Shown here: positions 1 to 6,992 of the stretch, in pieces
How the letters are laid out: each line of letters starts with the position of its first letter
Position numbering within the stretch: the first letter of the stretch is position 1
Origin: Fen-1258 sp027348115
Lineage (GTDB): Bacteria > Bacteroidota > Ignavibacteria > Ignavibacteriales > Melioribacteraceae
Length of the DNA stretch: 24,842 bases
Assembly: GCA_027348115.1 (NCBI GenBank)
Contig: DAIEQA010000201.1
Coordinates: 1 to 24,842 of the forward strand
Reading direction: 5' to 3'
The notes under the pieces: model-generated
Database searches by the model: none
Seen by the model: the letters and a program-made list of their open reading frames with translations, nothing else
What the model was told of the DNA's origin: nothing
Translations under genes and position numbers: made by a program

Positions 1-564
1 AATGGGTCCGTAATTATCTTCGTTGAAATCGCTTCCCTTTGGAAAAATTCTTGGATTGGGAATTCCTTTTGGCGTGCAGTAATTATTTATGTATTGAATA
101 TGAGACGGACGCGGTGCTTCTTTGCCGTTAACAAAAACAACTTTGTCAACTATCTCGATAGTATCGCCCGGAACGCCGATGCAGCGCTTAACATAATTTG
201 TAATTTCGGGTGATGCCATTTCGTCCCTATCGCCCGGATATTCGAAAACAACTATATCTCCGCGGTGCGGGTCGCGTAATGCCGGCATTTGAAAATAAGG
301 GAGTTCGATATTTGTAAACGGTACGTTCCTTGGGGAAGATGAACCGTAAACGAATTTGTTAACGAAAAGAAAATCTCCGACTTTTATAGTCTGTTCCATT
401 GAGCCGGTAGGAACGCGGGAGGTTTCTATCAAAAATGTTTTTATAAGAAATGCCGCAACCGCAGCGAACAATAAATTTTTCCAGAACTCTATTACTCTTT
501 GTTTTTGAGTTTTTACAACCGGCTTCTTTGGTTCTTTCTCTTCTTCTTTTTTGAATAACGACAT
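1..564 (-). CDS. lepB: Signal peptidase I (lepB), 3' part cut by window edge
   Basis: Membrane-bound serine protease that removes signal peptides from exported preproteins. The first 188 codons are open from ATG at 564 to the window edge, so the C-terminal part is missing. A charged Lys/Glu-rich N-terminus is followed by one membrane segment (about residues 30-46). The catalytic serine lies in 'VPTGSMEQTI' (Ser55), and the catalytic lysine in 'YVKRCIGVPGDT' (Lys126); both are diagnostic of the S26 family. 'RGDIVVFEYPGD' is the conserved segment between them. The start is supported by AGGA a few bases upstream. It follows lepA on the same strand with a 108-base gap, the lepA-lepB order also known in Escherichia coli, so cotranscription is likely. 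The region between residues 75 and 100 and the stretch after residue 145 look longer than in minimal type I peptidases, as is usual in Bacteroidota. Confidence 0.95.
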   Translation of the reverse strand, partial: MSLFKKEEEKEPKKPVVKTQKQRVIEFWKNLLFAAVAAFLIKTFLIETSRVPTGSMEQTIKVGDFLFVNKFVYGSSSPRNVPFTNIELPYFQMPALRDPHRGDIVVFEYPGDRDEMASPEITNYVKRCIGVPGDTIEIVDKVVFVNGKEAPRPSHIQYINNYCTPKGIPNPRIFPKGSDFNEDNYGPI

Positions 565-672
565 GATTCCTTCACAGAATAATTGGTTATAACTTTTAGA
601 TTATTTCTTTATGAACTGCTTTATTGAATTTCTTGCTCTTGCCCGCCATCAATACGGCAGGTAAATTCTTTG

Positions 673-2466
673 TCACTCATCAATTTGAAGTACGGCTAAA
701 AATGCTTCCTGCGGAATCTCGACATTTCCAACTTGCTTCATTCTTCTTTTACCTTCTTTCTGCTTTTCGAGTAATTTACGTTTTCTCGTTATATCGCCGC
801 CGTAGCATTTTGCCAAAACATTTTTACGAAGCGCTTTCACGTTCGTTCTCGAAATTACTTTTGCGCCTATAGCGGCTTGAATAGCAATTTCAAACATCTG
901 ACGCGGGATAAGATCCTTCAGCTTAGAGCAGACTTTCAGGCCCCAGCTGTACGCTTTTTTATCGTGAACAATAATTGAAAGCGCGTCAACCTTTTCTCCA
1001 TTCAACAATATATCAATCTTAACAAGTTCCGATTGCCGATAACCGATAAATTCGTAATCGAAAGAAGCATAGCCGCGGGAAATCGATTTCAGCTTATCAT
1101 AGAAATCAAAAATTATTTCCGATAAAGGAAATTCGAATGCAAGATCGGCGCGGGTCGGATCGATATACGTTGTGTTTTTATATATACCTCTTTTTTCTAT
1201 TGCAAGCTGCATTAAGTTCCCAACGTATTCGCTTGGAGTAACTATCTGCGCTTTAACGTATGGTTCTTCAACATGCTCTATGTCTCCAGGCGCGGGCATA
1301 TCGGCAGGATTATCGACAATTATTTTTTCGCCGTCGCGTTTGAATACCCAGTACTCAACGTTGGGAAGAGTAGTAACAATTGATTGATTAAACTCGCGCT
1401 CAAGCCGTTCCTGAACAATTTCCATGTGAAGCATGCCGAGAAAGCCGCATCTAAAACCAAAACCAAGAGCGGCGGAAGTCTCAGGTGTAAACACTAATGC
1501 AGAATCATTCAATTGAAATTTTTCGAGAGCTTCCCTGAGATTTTCATAATCATCGGAATCGGTGGGATAAAGTCCGCTGAACACCATCGGTTTAATTTCT
1601 TTGTAGCCGGGCAGCGGATGCTCGGCTCCTCCGCGCAAATGAGTAACCGTATCGCCGACCTTTGTATCGTGAACGTCCTTAACGCCGGCAATTAAATATC
1701 CGACATTACCGGCTTGAAGTTCGCCCGTTCTAATGCGGCCTAATCTTAAAGTGCCCACTTCCTCGGCCAAATATTTTCTATCGTTGGCAAAGAATTTAAT
1801 TTCATCCTTTTCTTTTATCACGCCGTTGAACAAACGAATGTAAGCCACCGCGCCGCGGTATGAGTCGAATATCGAATCAAATATAAGCGCTTGAAGAGGC
1901 GAGTTCTCGTCTCCCTTAGGAGCCGGAACTTTTTGAACCACGGCTTCCAAAATTTCTTCGATGCCGATTCTCTGCTTTGCGCTTGCCGGAATGATTTCTT
2001 CTTCTTTGCAGCCGATTAAATCTATGATTTGTTTTTTAACCGCGTCAACCATTGCGCTTGGTAAATCAATTTTATTTATCACCGGAACAATTTCCAGTCC
2101 CGCATCAATAGCCATATAAAGATTGCTTATTGTCTGCGCTTCAACTCCCTGCGCCGCGTCAACAATTAATACCGCTCCTTCACATGCGGCAAGCGAACGC
2201 GAAACCTCGTATGAAAAATCAACGTGTCCGGGAGTATCGATAAGATTAAGTGTATAAACCTGGTTATCCTTTGCCCGGTACTTCATCTGGATTGCGTGCG
2301 ACTTAATTGTGATTCCCCGCTCGCGTTCCAAATCAAGACTGTCGAGAAGCTGTTCCTTTGCCTCCCGCTGGCTAACTGTGTGTGTAAACTCTAAAAGTCC
2401 GTCTGCAATTGTGGATTTACCGTGATCTATGTGTGCAATTATGCAAAAATTGCGGATGTTATTCAT
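673..2466 (-). CDS. lepA: Elongation factor 4 (LepA), ribosomal back-translocase GTPase
   Basis: Translational GTPase of the EF-G-like family that acts on stalled or mistranslocated ribosomes and influences 30S assembly. The 597 residues match the usual LepA length. GTPase motifs are complete: G1 'AHIDHGKST' (11-19), switch I 'RERGITIKSH' (48-57), G3 'DTPGH' (77-81), G4 'NKID' (131-134) and a G5 'SAK'. The LepA-specific C-terminal domain ends in 'MKQVGNVEIPQEAFLAVL', which separates it from EF-G and BipA. ATG at 2466 is chosen because it begins directly before 'IRNFCIIAHIDHGK' and lies 28 bases after a TTG-N20-TATATTTTC promoter, with no Shine-Dalgarno sequence. It is the first gene of a probable operon with lepB. 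No anomalies seen. Confidence 0.98.
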   Translation of the reverse strand: MNNIRNFCIIAHIDHGKSTIADGLLEFTHTVSQREAKEQLLDSLDLERERGITIKSHAIQMKYRAKDNQVYTLNLIDTPGHVDFSYEVSRSLAACEGAVLIVDAAQGVEAQTISNLYMAIDAGLEIVPVINKIDLPSAMVDAVKKQIIDLIGCKEEEIIPASAKQRIGIEEILEAVVQKVPAPKGDENSPLQALIFDSIFDSYRGAVAYIRLFNGVIKEKDEIKFFANDRKYLAEEVGTLRLGRIRTGELQAGNVGYLIAGVKDVHDTKVGDTVTHLRGGAEHPLPGYKEIKPMVFSGLYPTDSDDYENLREALEKFQLNDSALVFTPETSAALGFGFRCGFLGMLHMEIVQERLEREFNQSIVTTLPNVEYWVFKRDGEKIIVDNPADMPAPGDIEHVEEPYVKAQIVTPSEYVGNLMQLAIEKRGIYKNTTYIDPTRADLAFEFPLSEIIFDFYDKLKSISRGYASFDYEFIGYRQSELVKIDILLNGEKVDALSIIVHDKKAYSWGLKVCSKLKDLIPRQMFEIAIQAAIGAKVISRTNVKALRKNVLAKCYGGDITRKRKLLEKQKEGKRRMKQVGNVEIPQEAFLAVLQIDE

Positions 2467-2483
2467 ATACTTTCAATTTTGGT

Positions 2484-2517
2484 GCGAAAATATATGAAAA
2501 TAGCGAGGGTATTACAA
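2484..2517 (-). promoter_or_regulatory. Bacteroidota-type promoter of lepA
   Basis: On the minus strand TTG (2517-2515) is followed by exactly 20 bases and then TATATTTTCGC (2494-2484), close to the -33 TTG / -7 TAnnTTTG pattern known for Bacteroidota housekeeping promoters. The -7 element begins 28 bases before the lepA ATG, which predicts a leader of only about 12 bases. The same spacing recurs at the cysS, TPR and ATP-grasp genes in this window. Confidence 0.6.
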
Positions 2518-2579
2518 TTTACTTGCAGCCAATTGAATATCCTCAGTACTAAATTAACTCGTTGTGTGGATAATTTTAT

Positions 2580-2781
2580 AAACCGTTAAAACGGTTTGAC
2601 ATTTAGCTTTCTTCTATTAACCCACGGATTAATCCGTGGGTTAATGAAAAACCAAAAGCTACACTTGAAACTGTTTTACTTGTCCGCCGAATCTTTGGCG
2701 GAACAGTTTTCAAGAAGTTGTCTTTTAATTCATGCTATTGGTTAAATTAATCAATACTTAAAACTGAATAATTAACCAATA
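2580..2781. repeat. Cluster of REP-like palindromes downstream of nothing coding
   Basis: Four inverted repeats lie in series. (1) AAACCGTT-aa-AACGGTTT at 2580-2597. (2) A 30-base perfect palindrome at 2616-2645, with the half-site ATTAACCCACGGATT. (3) A nested hairpin at 2664-2714, with outer arms CTTGAAACTGTT / AACAGTTTTCAAG (one extra T) and inner arms TCCGCC / GGCGGA around GAATCTTT. (4) TATTGGTTAA / TTAACCAATA at 2736-2745 and 2772-2781. Series of unlike palindromes in non-coding DNA resemble REP/BIME elements mobilised by RAYT transposases; no such transposase is in the window. They lie in the 5' flank of lepA and cannot be its terminator. Assignment to a REP family is inference. Confidence 0.6.
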
Positions 2782-2783
2782 AA

Positions 2784-3088
2784 GGATAATCGCTCAACCT
2801 CAAAGTGATATACGTTTAAGCCAGAAGCCTAATCGCATATCCTCCCCAGAATGTATTTATTACCTAATTTGGATATTTGCTGATCCTTGTAAGGATCGAC
2901 TTTATACTTAGAAAGTCGGACGTATATCCCTTACTGGATAGCCGTTTAGTCTTTTAGGGTAAACTTATATCCCAAATAGGTTGATTGATGATCTAGTAAG
3001 GGATATAAATATATGCCCTATTGGATATGCTGACACCCCCAAGAGGATATCCGTTGAACCCATCGTGGATATAAAATTTTGTTTTAAG
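2784..3088. repeat. Degenerate 22-bp tandem repeat array (about 14 units)
   Basis: GGAT-beginning units recur at 2784, 2871, 2893, 2936, 3001, 3023, 3045 and 3067. The intervals are 87, 22, 43, 65, 22, 22 and 22, which are all close to multiples of 21.7. Intermediate units can be read in register at 2806, 2828, 2850, 2915, 2958 and 2980. The best conserved core is GGATAT near the unit start, often with CC or CCC near position 15. Several units also carry the reverse complement ATATCC, and two back-to-back hairpins lie at 2882-2897 (GATCCTT/AAGGATC) and 2897-2918 (CGACTTT/AAAGTCG). The period is about two DNA helical turns. There are no conserved-repeat/unique-spacer units, so it is not a CRISPR array. 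No open frame of note crosses it. Function unknown. Confidence 0.55.
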
Positions 3089-3159
3089 GCCAAAATGAAA
3101 GGATCGCAGCCATTAGCATTGAGTTGCTGAGGTATGCGACCCATTGATGCAAGATTTAA

Positions 3160-3645
3160 TTACATAGCCGGCGGTGTCTGCTGCTGGTCAGAATTCTTAT
3201 TCCTTTTTCTTGAAAAATAAGCCTTCATTTCATTATAAATTGCGTTTAGACCCGGGATCTTATCTTTATGATTTTTGACCTCGCTATAGACTTCAAGAGC
3301 TTGAGAAAGCGAGTCGCTGCCGGCAGCAAGTATAGTATCGTCGACGGCTTGTTTTAATAATTGCAATTTTTGGCTTAACGGTTCAAGCGCTTTCATAAGA
3401 TTGAAATCCTTTTTGAAATCTTCACAGTTGAATGTGCCCGGCATAATTTCGGGATGTTCGGTAATTACATTAGCAGATATTTCAACAACCGGGCGCATTC
3501 CGTCGCCGAGTTTTAGAATTGAGACCCTGTCTTGGGCTGAAAGAGAAATTAGGAATGGCATTTTGCTATGGATGGACTCGAGCGCGGTATTAATTTCCGC
3601 TGCATCGGAAATTGTTAATTCGGCATTAACAAGATTCTGTTCCAT
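3160..3645 (-). CDS. Conserved hypothetical protein, about 160 aa, all-helical
   Basis: A 161-residue soluble protein with no signal peptide or membrane segment. From memory it resembles an unnamed family of small Bacteroidota proteins. These share an early 'PFLxxLxxxxR' segment (here 'MPFLISLSAQDR'), a 'LGD' turn, a central 'LxxLxxxxDDTxxxAGS' stretch (here 'DDTILAAGSDSLSQAL') and a 'PGxxxIYxxxK' segment near the end (here 'IPGLNAIYNEMK'). It ends in a basic, Gln/Pro-rich tail. I do not know a function. ATG at 3645 is preceded by GAGGG at good spacing, which supports real translation. The gene sits between the repeat array at 2784-3088 and the REP-like hairpins at 3678-3737, a context that suggests a link to repeats, but this is only positional. 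Confidence 0.8.
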   Translation of the reverse strand: MEQNLVNAELTISDAAEINTALESIHSKMPFLISLSAQDRVSILKLGDGMRPVVEISANVITEHPEIMPGTFNCEDFKKDFNLMKALEPLSQKLQLLKQAVDDTILAAGSDSLSQALEVYSEVKNHKDKIPGLNAIYNEMKAYFSRKRNKNSDQQQTPPAM

Positions 3646-3677
3646 TTGTTACCCTCTGTTAGTTATTGATTTTTTTG

Positions 3678-3737
3678 AGACGCACGCGGTGCGTCTTTAC
3701 ATTCATGTAATGCAGAGACGTTCGATCGAACGTCTCT
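3678..3737. repeat. Triple-hairpin REP/BIME-like element
   Basis: Three inverted repeats follow one another. AGACGCAC-gcg-GTGCGTCT is at 3678-3696. TTACAT-tc-ATGTAA is at 3697-3710. A perfect 24-base palindrome is at 3714-3737, with half-site AGAGACGTTCGA. The outer arms share AGACG and CGTCT, as if two related units flank a linker. The element fills the gap between the T9SS-protein gene (stop at 3749) and the small hypothetical gene (start 3645). No T-run follows on either strand, so it is not a typical intrinsic terminator, though it could stabilise the 3' end of the upstream transcript. Confidence 0.65.
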
Positions 3738-3748
3738 ACCAAACAATT

Positions 3749-4699
3749 TTATTTTATAAGCAGCATCTTCTTTGATTGAGTGTAAACCTGTCCTGAGCGA
3801 ACTTGTCCGCCGTCATTTTGGTAGAGCGAAGGATTATTTGCCGTAATTGTGTAGATATAAATCCCGCTCGGCAATCTGCCTCCGGAACTTGCGTTAAATT
3901 CAACGCTATAATATCCCGCCGGTCGATAATCATTTACAAGCGTCGCTACCTCTCTTCCTAGAACATCATATACTTTTATTGTTACAAAACTATTTTGGGG
4001 TAAATGATAATTAATTGTTGTTGAAGGATTGAACGGGTTAGGATAATTTTGATATAATTCAAAATCATCAGGTATTTTTTTTGTTAAGTCTTCTTTTACA
4101 TCGACGGGGGTTCCTATCTTTTTCCTGTCTATTATTGCACCTATTAAATCAAATGGGTATGCGGCATCATTATCTCTATAAATCATCCCCATACCATAAG
4201 CTAATGTTTCATTGTGATCATGAAAATCATAATACACATTATTATTTTTTATTCGATAATAAAATGCATACGTCTTTAACCTGGTTTTTATCCCCAGATA
4301 AGTTCCGTCATTAACACTCAGCAATTTGCACCATACACCCGTGTTCATATCAGTTGAATCACGACGAAATACCCACCACCAGTCGCCAATTTCCGCATTT
4401 AATTTGTACTTGTATTCTGCATTACCAAGTGTATTCTTTGGATCCAGTATATAAAAATAATTAGTATCGATGCCCCGGTCAGGTCTATCGCCTGTATGTT
4501 TTACGTCCATCCAAAAGAACCGATTGCCCGAGTTATCTATAGAATCAGCAAAAACCTGTTCGGAATAATAATAATCTGGTCCCCCTGAATAATACCAATA
4601 ATTTCCGGTTGCCATAGGGTAGTATTGATACGGATCATTATACTGAGCTTTCAAAAACGACACATATGCTAATAAAAGAAAGACAAAATATTTCTTCAT
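3749..4699 (-). CDS. Secreted protein of unknown function with T9SS type A sorting domain
   Basis: The 316-residue protein starts with a signal peptide 'MKKYFVFLLLAYVSFLKAQ' and ends with a type IX secretion sorting domain. That domain begins 'YQNYPNPFNPSTTINYHLP' and continues through 'VYDVLGREVATLV' to the basic end 'KKMLLIK'. It is therefore predicted to cross the outer membrane by T9SS and to be surface-attached or released. The middle (about 20-210) is Tyr/Asp/Trp-rich with no recognised catalytic motif, and resembles small beta-rich extracellular domains of this phylum. An odd feature is an in-frame insertion of about 16 residues (around 'PSLYQNDGGQVRSGQ', DNA 3787-3832) shortly before the final strand, which other such domains lack. 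The ATG is preceded by a weak GAGAAC. No enzymatic role can be assigned. Confidence 0.88.
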   Translation of the reverse strand: MKKYFVFLLLAYVSFLKAQYNDPYQYYPMATGNYWYYSGGPDYYYSEQVFADSIDNSGNRFFWMDVKHTGDRPDRGIDTNYFYILDPKNTLGNAEYKYKLNAEIGDWWWVFRRDSTDMNTGVWCKLLSVNDGTYLGIKTRLKTYAFYYRIKNNNVYYDFHDHNETLAYGMGMIYRDNDAAYPFDLIGAIIDRKKIGTPVDVKEDLTKKIPDDFELYQNYPNPFNPSTTINYHLPQNSFVTIKVYDVLGREVATLVNDYRPAGYYSVEFNASSGGRLPSGIYIYTITANNPSLYQNDGGQVRSGQVYTQSKKMLLIK

Positions 4700-5001
4700 T
4701 TTTCGTTCTCAATTGTTTTAGCATATTCTTTCTTGAAAATATTCAAGAAATAGATGTTATATGTAAATTCAGCTAGATCATACTCCTTCACATTTATAAG
4801 TTTAGCGATTCTTTTATTTACGTTATACTGGCTGCAATAGAGCCATATATAAATTTTCAAAATTTCTAGTTGCAGTAAAGGGGCGGGAAGATAATATTTA
4901 GCGCGGCAGCAATTCATTAAAAACTTTCCCAAGAAATTTTTAATTGGTTAATTTCTAAAAGTTTAGTTTTATTTTATTGTACCCGGTAATAATATAGCAC
5001 C

Positions 5002-5033
5002 GGTAATTGTACTATATCAACAGTACAATTACC
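5002..5033. repeat. Perfect 12-bp inverted repeat, possible operator
   Basis: GGTAATTGTACT and AGTACAATTACC are exact reverse complements separated by ATATCAAC. The pair lies about 135 bases before the start of the PQQ-propeller gene, in a region with divergent genes. Symmetry without a U-tract points to a protein-binding site or structured leader rather than a terminator; this is inference. Confidence 0.45.
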
Positions 5034-5135
5034 ATAAATTTAATAGAGAAAGATTTTTACACTGTTCGCAATCTTCCGATTAACCGTCTTTTCCGCCGGA
5101 TTATTACCGAACCGGTATGTATTACGGCTTTTTGT

Positions 5136-5144
5136 TAATTTTGC
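5136..5144 (+). promoter_or_regulatory. Probable -7 promoter element of the PQQ-propeller gene
   Basis: TAATTTTGC matches the Bacteroidota TAnnTTTG -7 element and begins 30 bases before the ATG at 5166, the same distance seen at lepA and cysS. No TTG occurs 19-21 bases upstream, so the -33 element is weak. The promoter may depend on an activator. Confidence 0.4.
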
Positions 5145-5165
5145 TATGAATTAGTTTTAAAGGCA

Positions 5166-6296
5166 ATGAAAAAATTAATTGTATTCTTTCTCTCAGCGTT
5201 AACAATTACTTACGCGCAGGATTCGCTTAAAACTGTCCAGGCAGATTCCATCAACGCTCCCGGCGCAAATGTTATCGCGGACGTAAATTTAAATTTTCCG
5301 CTTGCCTCCGCACCGGTATTGGTAAACGATAAAATTTTCTTCGCCGGAAAAGACGGCTCCTTAGCGTGCTGTGATACTACCGCCAGAATAATTTGGAATA
5401 ATAATTTAAATGTACAGATAACTTCCCGGCCGATAATTAAGGACAGCACAATAGCTCTTGGCGATTCCAACGGTGATATATTTTCACTCAATGAAAAAAC
5501 CGGCAACCAAACACAGTCGATCGGATTGGATAGGGCTATATCTTCCGACTTAATTACTTTCGAGTATAAAGGCGATATAGCACTTGCTATGCCTAAATCG
5601 ACCAGTTCAAAGAGCGTTATAGTATTTGCTACGCAGGAAGGTCACCTTCATTGTTATGATCTGGAAACTTTGCAGGAGTACTGGACAAATAAAGACGCCA
5701 AAGATACGGTAAGCGGAACGCCTCTTTATATCGACAACAAAATTTTATTCAACAGCGCCGACGGATTCCTCTACTGTATTGATGCTGGCAACGGCTTGCT
5801 TATCTGGCGCTGGAAAGAATCAGCTGAATCGAGTTTCTACAAATCGAATATTGTTACTGACGGGAAGAGCGTATTTGTAGTTTCCAACAATAACGATGTA
5901 TTCGCCATAGATCTGCTTCTTGGAAAGCTTACTTGGAAATCGAAAAATATAAAGGTGCTTCCCGCGCTTGCCTTATCGAGAGATAAAAAAATTCTTTACG
6001 CCTTCACATTCGACAAGCGGGTTCTCTTCTTTTCTGCCGCTGAAGGAGCCGTTGTTAGAGCGGTAAAACTTGAACAACCGTTGGATGAAAAACCGATACC
6101 GGTTTTAGAGCGCGAGGGTAAGTTATTTTTTGCACGATCAAACGAATTAGTTGCAATTAACAAAAAATATAAAGAGGAACCGGTATTAAGCTTCAGCAGT
6201 TCACCGATTAATTACCTGACTCAAATCACCGATACGAAATTTTTGGTCTCCGATACGAACGGCAGATTTATAATTTTTACTTTGAGGGATAATTGA
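5166..6296 (+). CDS. Exported PQQ-like beta-propeller repeat protein (BamB-like fold)
   Basis: The 376-residue protein has a signal peptide 'MKKLIVFFLSALTITYAQ' and about eight repeats of the PQQ-propeller type. Each repeat has a strand, a G/S-rich turn, 'xLxCxD' or 'VFAID', then 'G...W'. Examples are 'GSLACCD', 'GHLHCYDLETLQEYW', 'GFLYCIDAGNGLLIWRW' and 'NDVFAIDLLLGKLTW'. Eight blades match an eight-bladed propeller such as BamB or quinoprotein dehydrogenases. No catalytic or calcium/PQQ-binding residues of true quinoproteins are recognisable, so a scaffolding or binding role in the periplasm or outer membrane is more likely. There is no lipobox, unlike BamB of Proteobacteria. Its stop overlaps the TTG start of the following HAD gene (TTGA), which indicates translational coupling. 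Confidence 0.85.
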   Translation: MKKLIVFFLSALTITYAQDSLKTVQADSINAPGANVIADVNLNFPLASAPVLVNDKIFFAGKDGSLACCDTTARIIWNNNLNVQITSRPIIKDSTIALGDSNGDIFSLNEKTGNQTQSIGLDRAISSDLITFEYKGDIALAMPKSTSSKSVIVFATQEGHLHCYDLETLQEYWTNKDAKDTVSGTPLYIDNKILFNSADGFLYCIDAGNGLLIWRWKESAESSFYKSNIVTDGKSVFVVSNNNDVFAIDLLLGKLTWKSKNIKVLPALALSRDKKILYAFTFDKRVLFFSAAEGAVVRAVKLEQPLDEKPIPVLEREGKLFFARSNELVAINKKYKEEPVLSFSSSPINYLTQITDTKFLVSDTNGRFIIFTLRDN

Positions 6297-6940
6297 AAAC
6301 ATTCGAAGGATTTATTTTTGATATCGACGGGACACTTACATCTACAAACGATTTGATATTCGCATCGTTTAACCATGTAGCTGAAAAGTACCTCAACAAA
6401 AATTTCAGCAATGAAGAGATAGTCTCGCAGTTCGGGCCTACCGAGGATGTAATTCTTAAAAACTGGATGAACGATAAATACGAGCAAGCCCGTAAAGATT
6501 ATTTTCATTTTTACACCACACAGCATAACGCCATGGCGGATATTTACCCCGGTATAAAAGAAGTTTTGGAAATGATAAAGTCGCACGGTTACCCGATATC
6601 GATATACACAGGGAAAGGCAAGGATTCGGCGGAGATCACATTGGAACAAATCGGCGTTCGTAAATTTTTTGATATGATAGTTACCGGCGACGATGTAGCA
6701 AATCACAAACCTTCCCCGGAGGGAATTCAAAAATTTTTAAGCGCTTTTAATCTTACCCCGGCAAAAGTATTAATGATAGGAGACGCCGCGGTCGATGTAA
6801 TGGCTTCAAAACAAGCGGGTGTAAAAAGCGCTTTGGTACTCTGGGATTCTTACGCAAAAGAAAAATTTGCGCACTTGGATGCGGATTATAAATTTAATTC
6901 CGTTGAGGAGTTTGCGGAATTTCTGAAAAAAGTAATTTGA
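6293..6940 (+). CDS. HAD-superfamily phosphatase (phosphoglycolate phosphatase-like)
   Basis: A 215-residue cytoplasmic HAD hydrolase with all four motifs: motif I 'FDIDGTLT' (nucleophile Asp10, acid Asp12), motif II 'IYTGKGKDSAE' (Thr106), motif III Lys139 in 'NHKPSPEG', and motif IV 'MIGDAAVDVMAS' (Asp164, Asp168). An alpha-helical cap sits between motifs I and II, as in the Gph/PpaX/beta-phosphoglucomutase subgroup. The substrate cannot be told from sequence. The start is the TTG at 6293, supported by GAGGGAT just upstream and by the 4-base overlap with the propeller gene. The next in-frame ATG would remove motif I. It ends convergently 52 bases from the EnvC-like gene. Confidence 0.92.
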   Translation: MKTFEGFIFDIDGTLTSTNDLIFASFNHVAEKYLNKNFSNEEIVSQFGPTEDVILKNWMNDKYEQARKDYFHFYTTQHNAMADIYPGIKEVLEMIKSHGYPISIYTGKGKDSAEITLEQIGVRKFFDMIVTGDDVANHKPSPEGIQKFLSAFNLTPAKVLMIGDAAVDVMASKQAGVKSALVLWDSYAKEKFAHLDADYKFNSVEEFAEFLKKVI

Positions 6941-6992
6941 CTCAAATCTTCAATGCTAATCAATTAAGCAGGATGTGATGCTGAATCAAAAT

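Larger units (their letters stand above)
4700..5165. other. Intergenic region with a 12-bp-stem hairpin
   Basis: This gap separates a minus-strand and a plus-strand gene, so it should contain divergent promoters. The clearest structure is a perfect inverted repeat, GGTAATTGTACT (5002-5013) and AGTACAATTACC (5022-5033), with an 8-base loop. A partial copy (CCGGTAAT) lies about 17 bases to its left, and ATTACCG occurs to its right near 5104. It has no following T-run and may be an operator or an RNA structure. A weak open frame (4696-4932, minus) lacks coding signs. Nothing else is recognisable. Confidence 0.5.

Noticed and set aside
1172..1695. Several short open frames on both strands inside lepA
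   Set aside because: They are frame shadows of a strongly conserved gene.
2784..3088. CRISPR array
   Set aside because: Units are 22 bases with no constant repeat separated by unique spacers, divergence is spread over the unit, and no cas genes are near.
3401..3775. Plus-strand open frame of 124 codons
   Set aside because: Antisense to the small hypothetical gene and running through the REP-like hairpins; no coding features.
4696..4932. Minus-strand open frame of 78 codons overlapping the T9SS-protein start by ATGA
   Set aside because: Starts with TTG, no ribosome-binding site, composition like non-coding AT-rich DNA, and no signal or domain; the 4-base overlap is probably chance.
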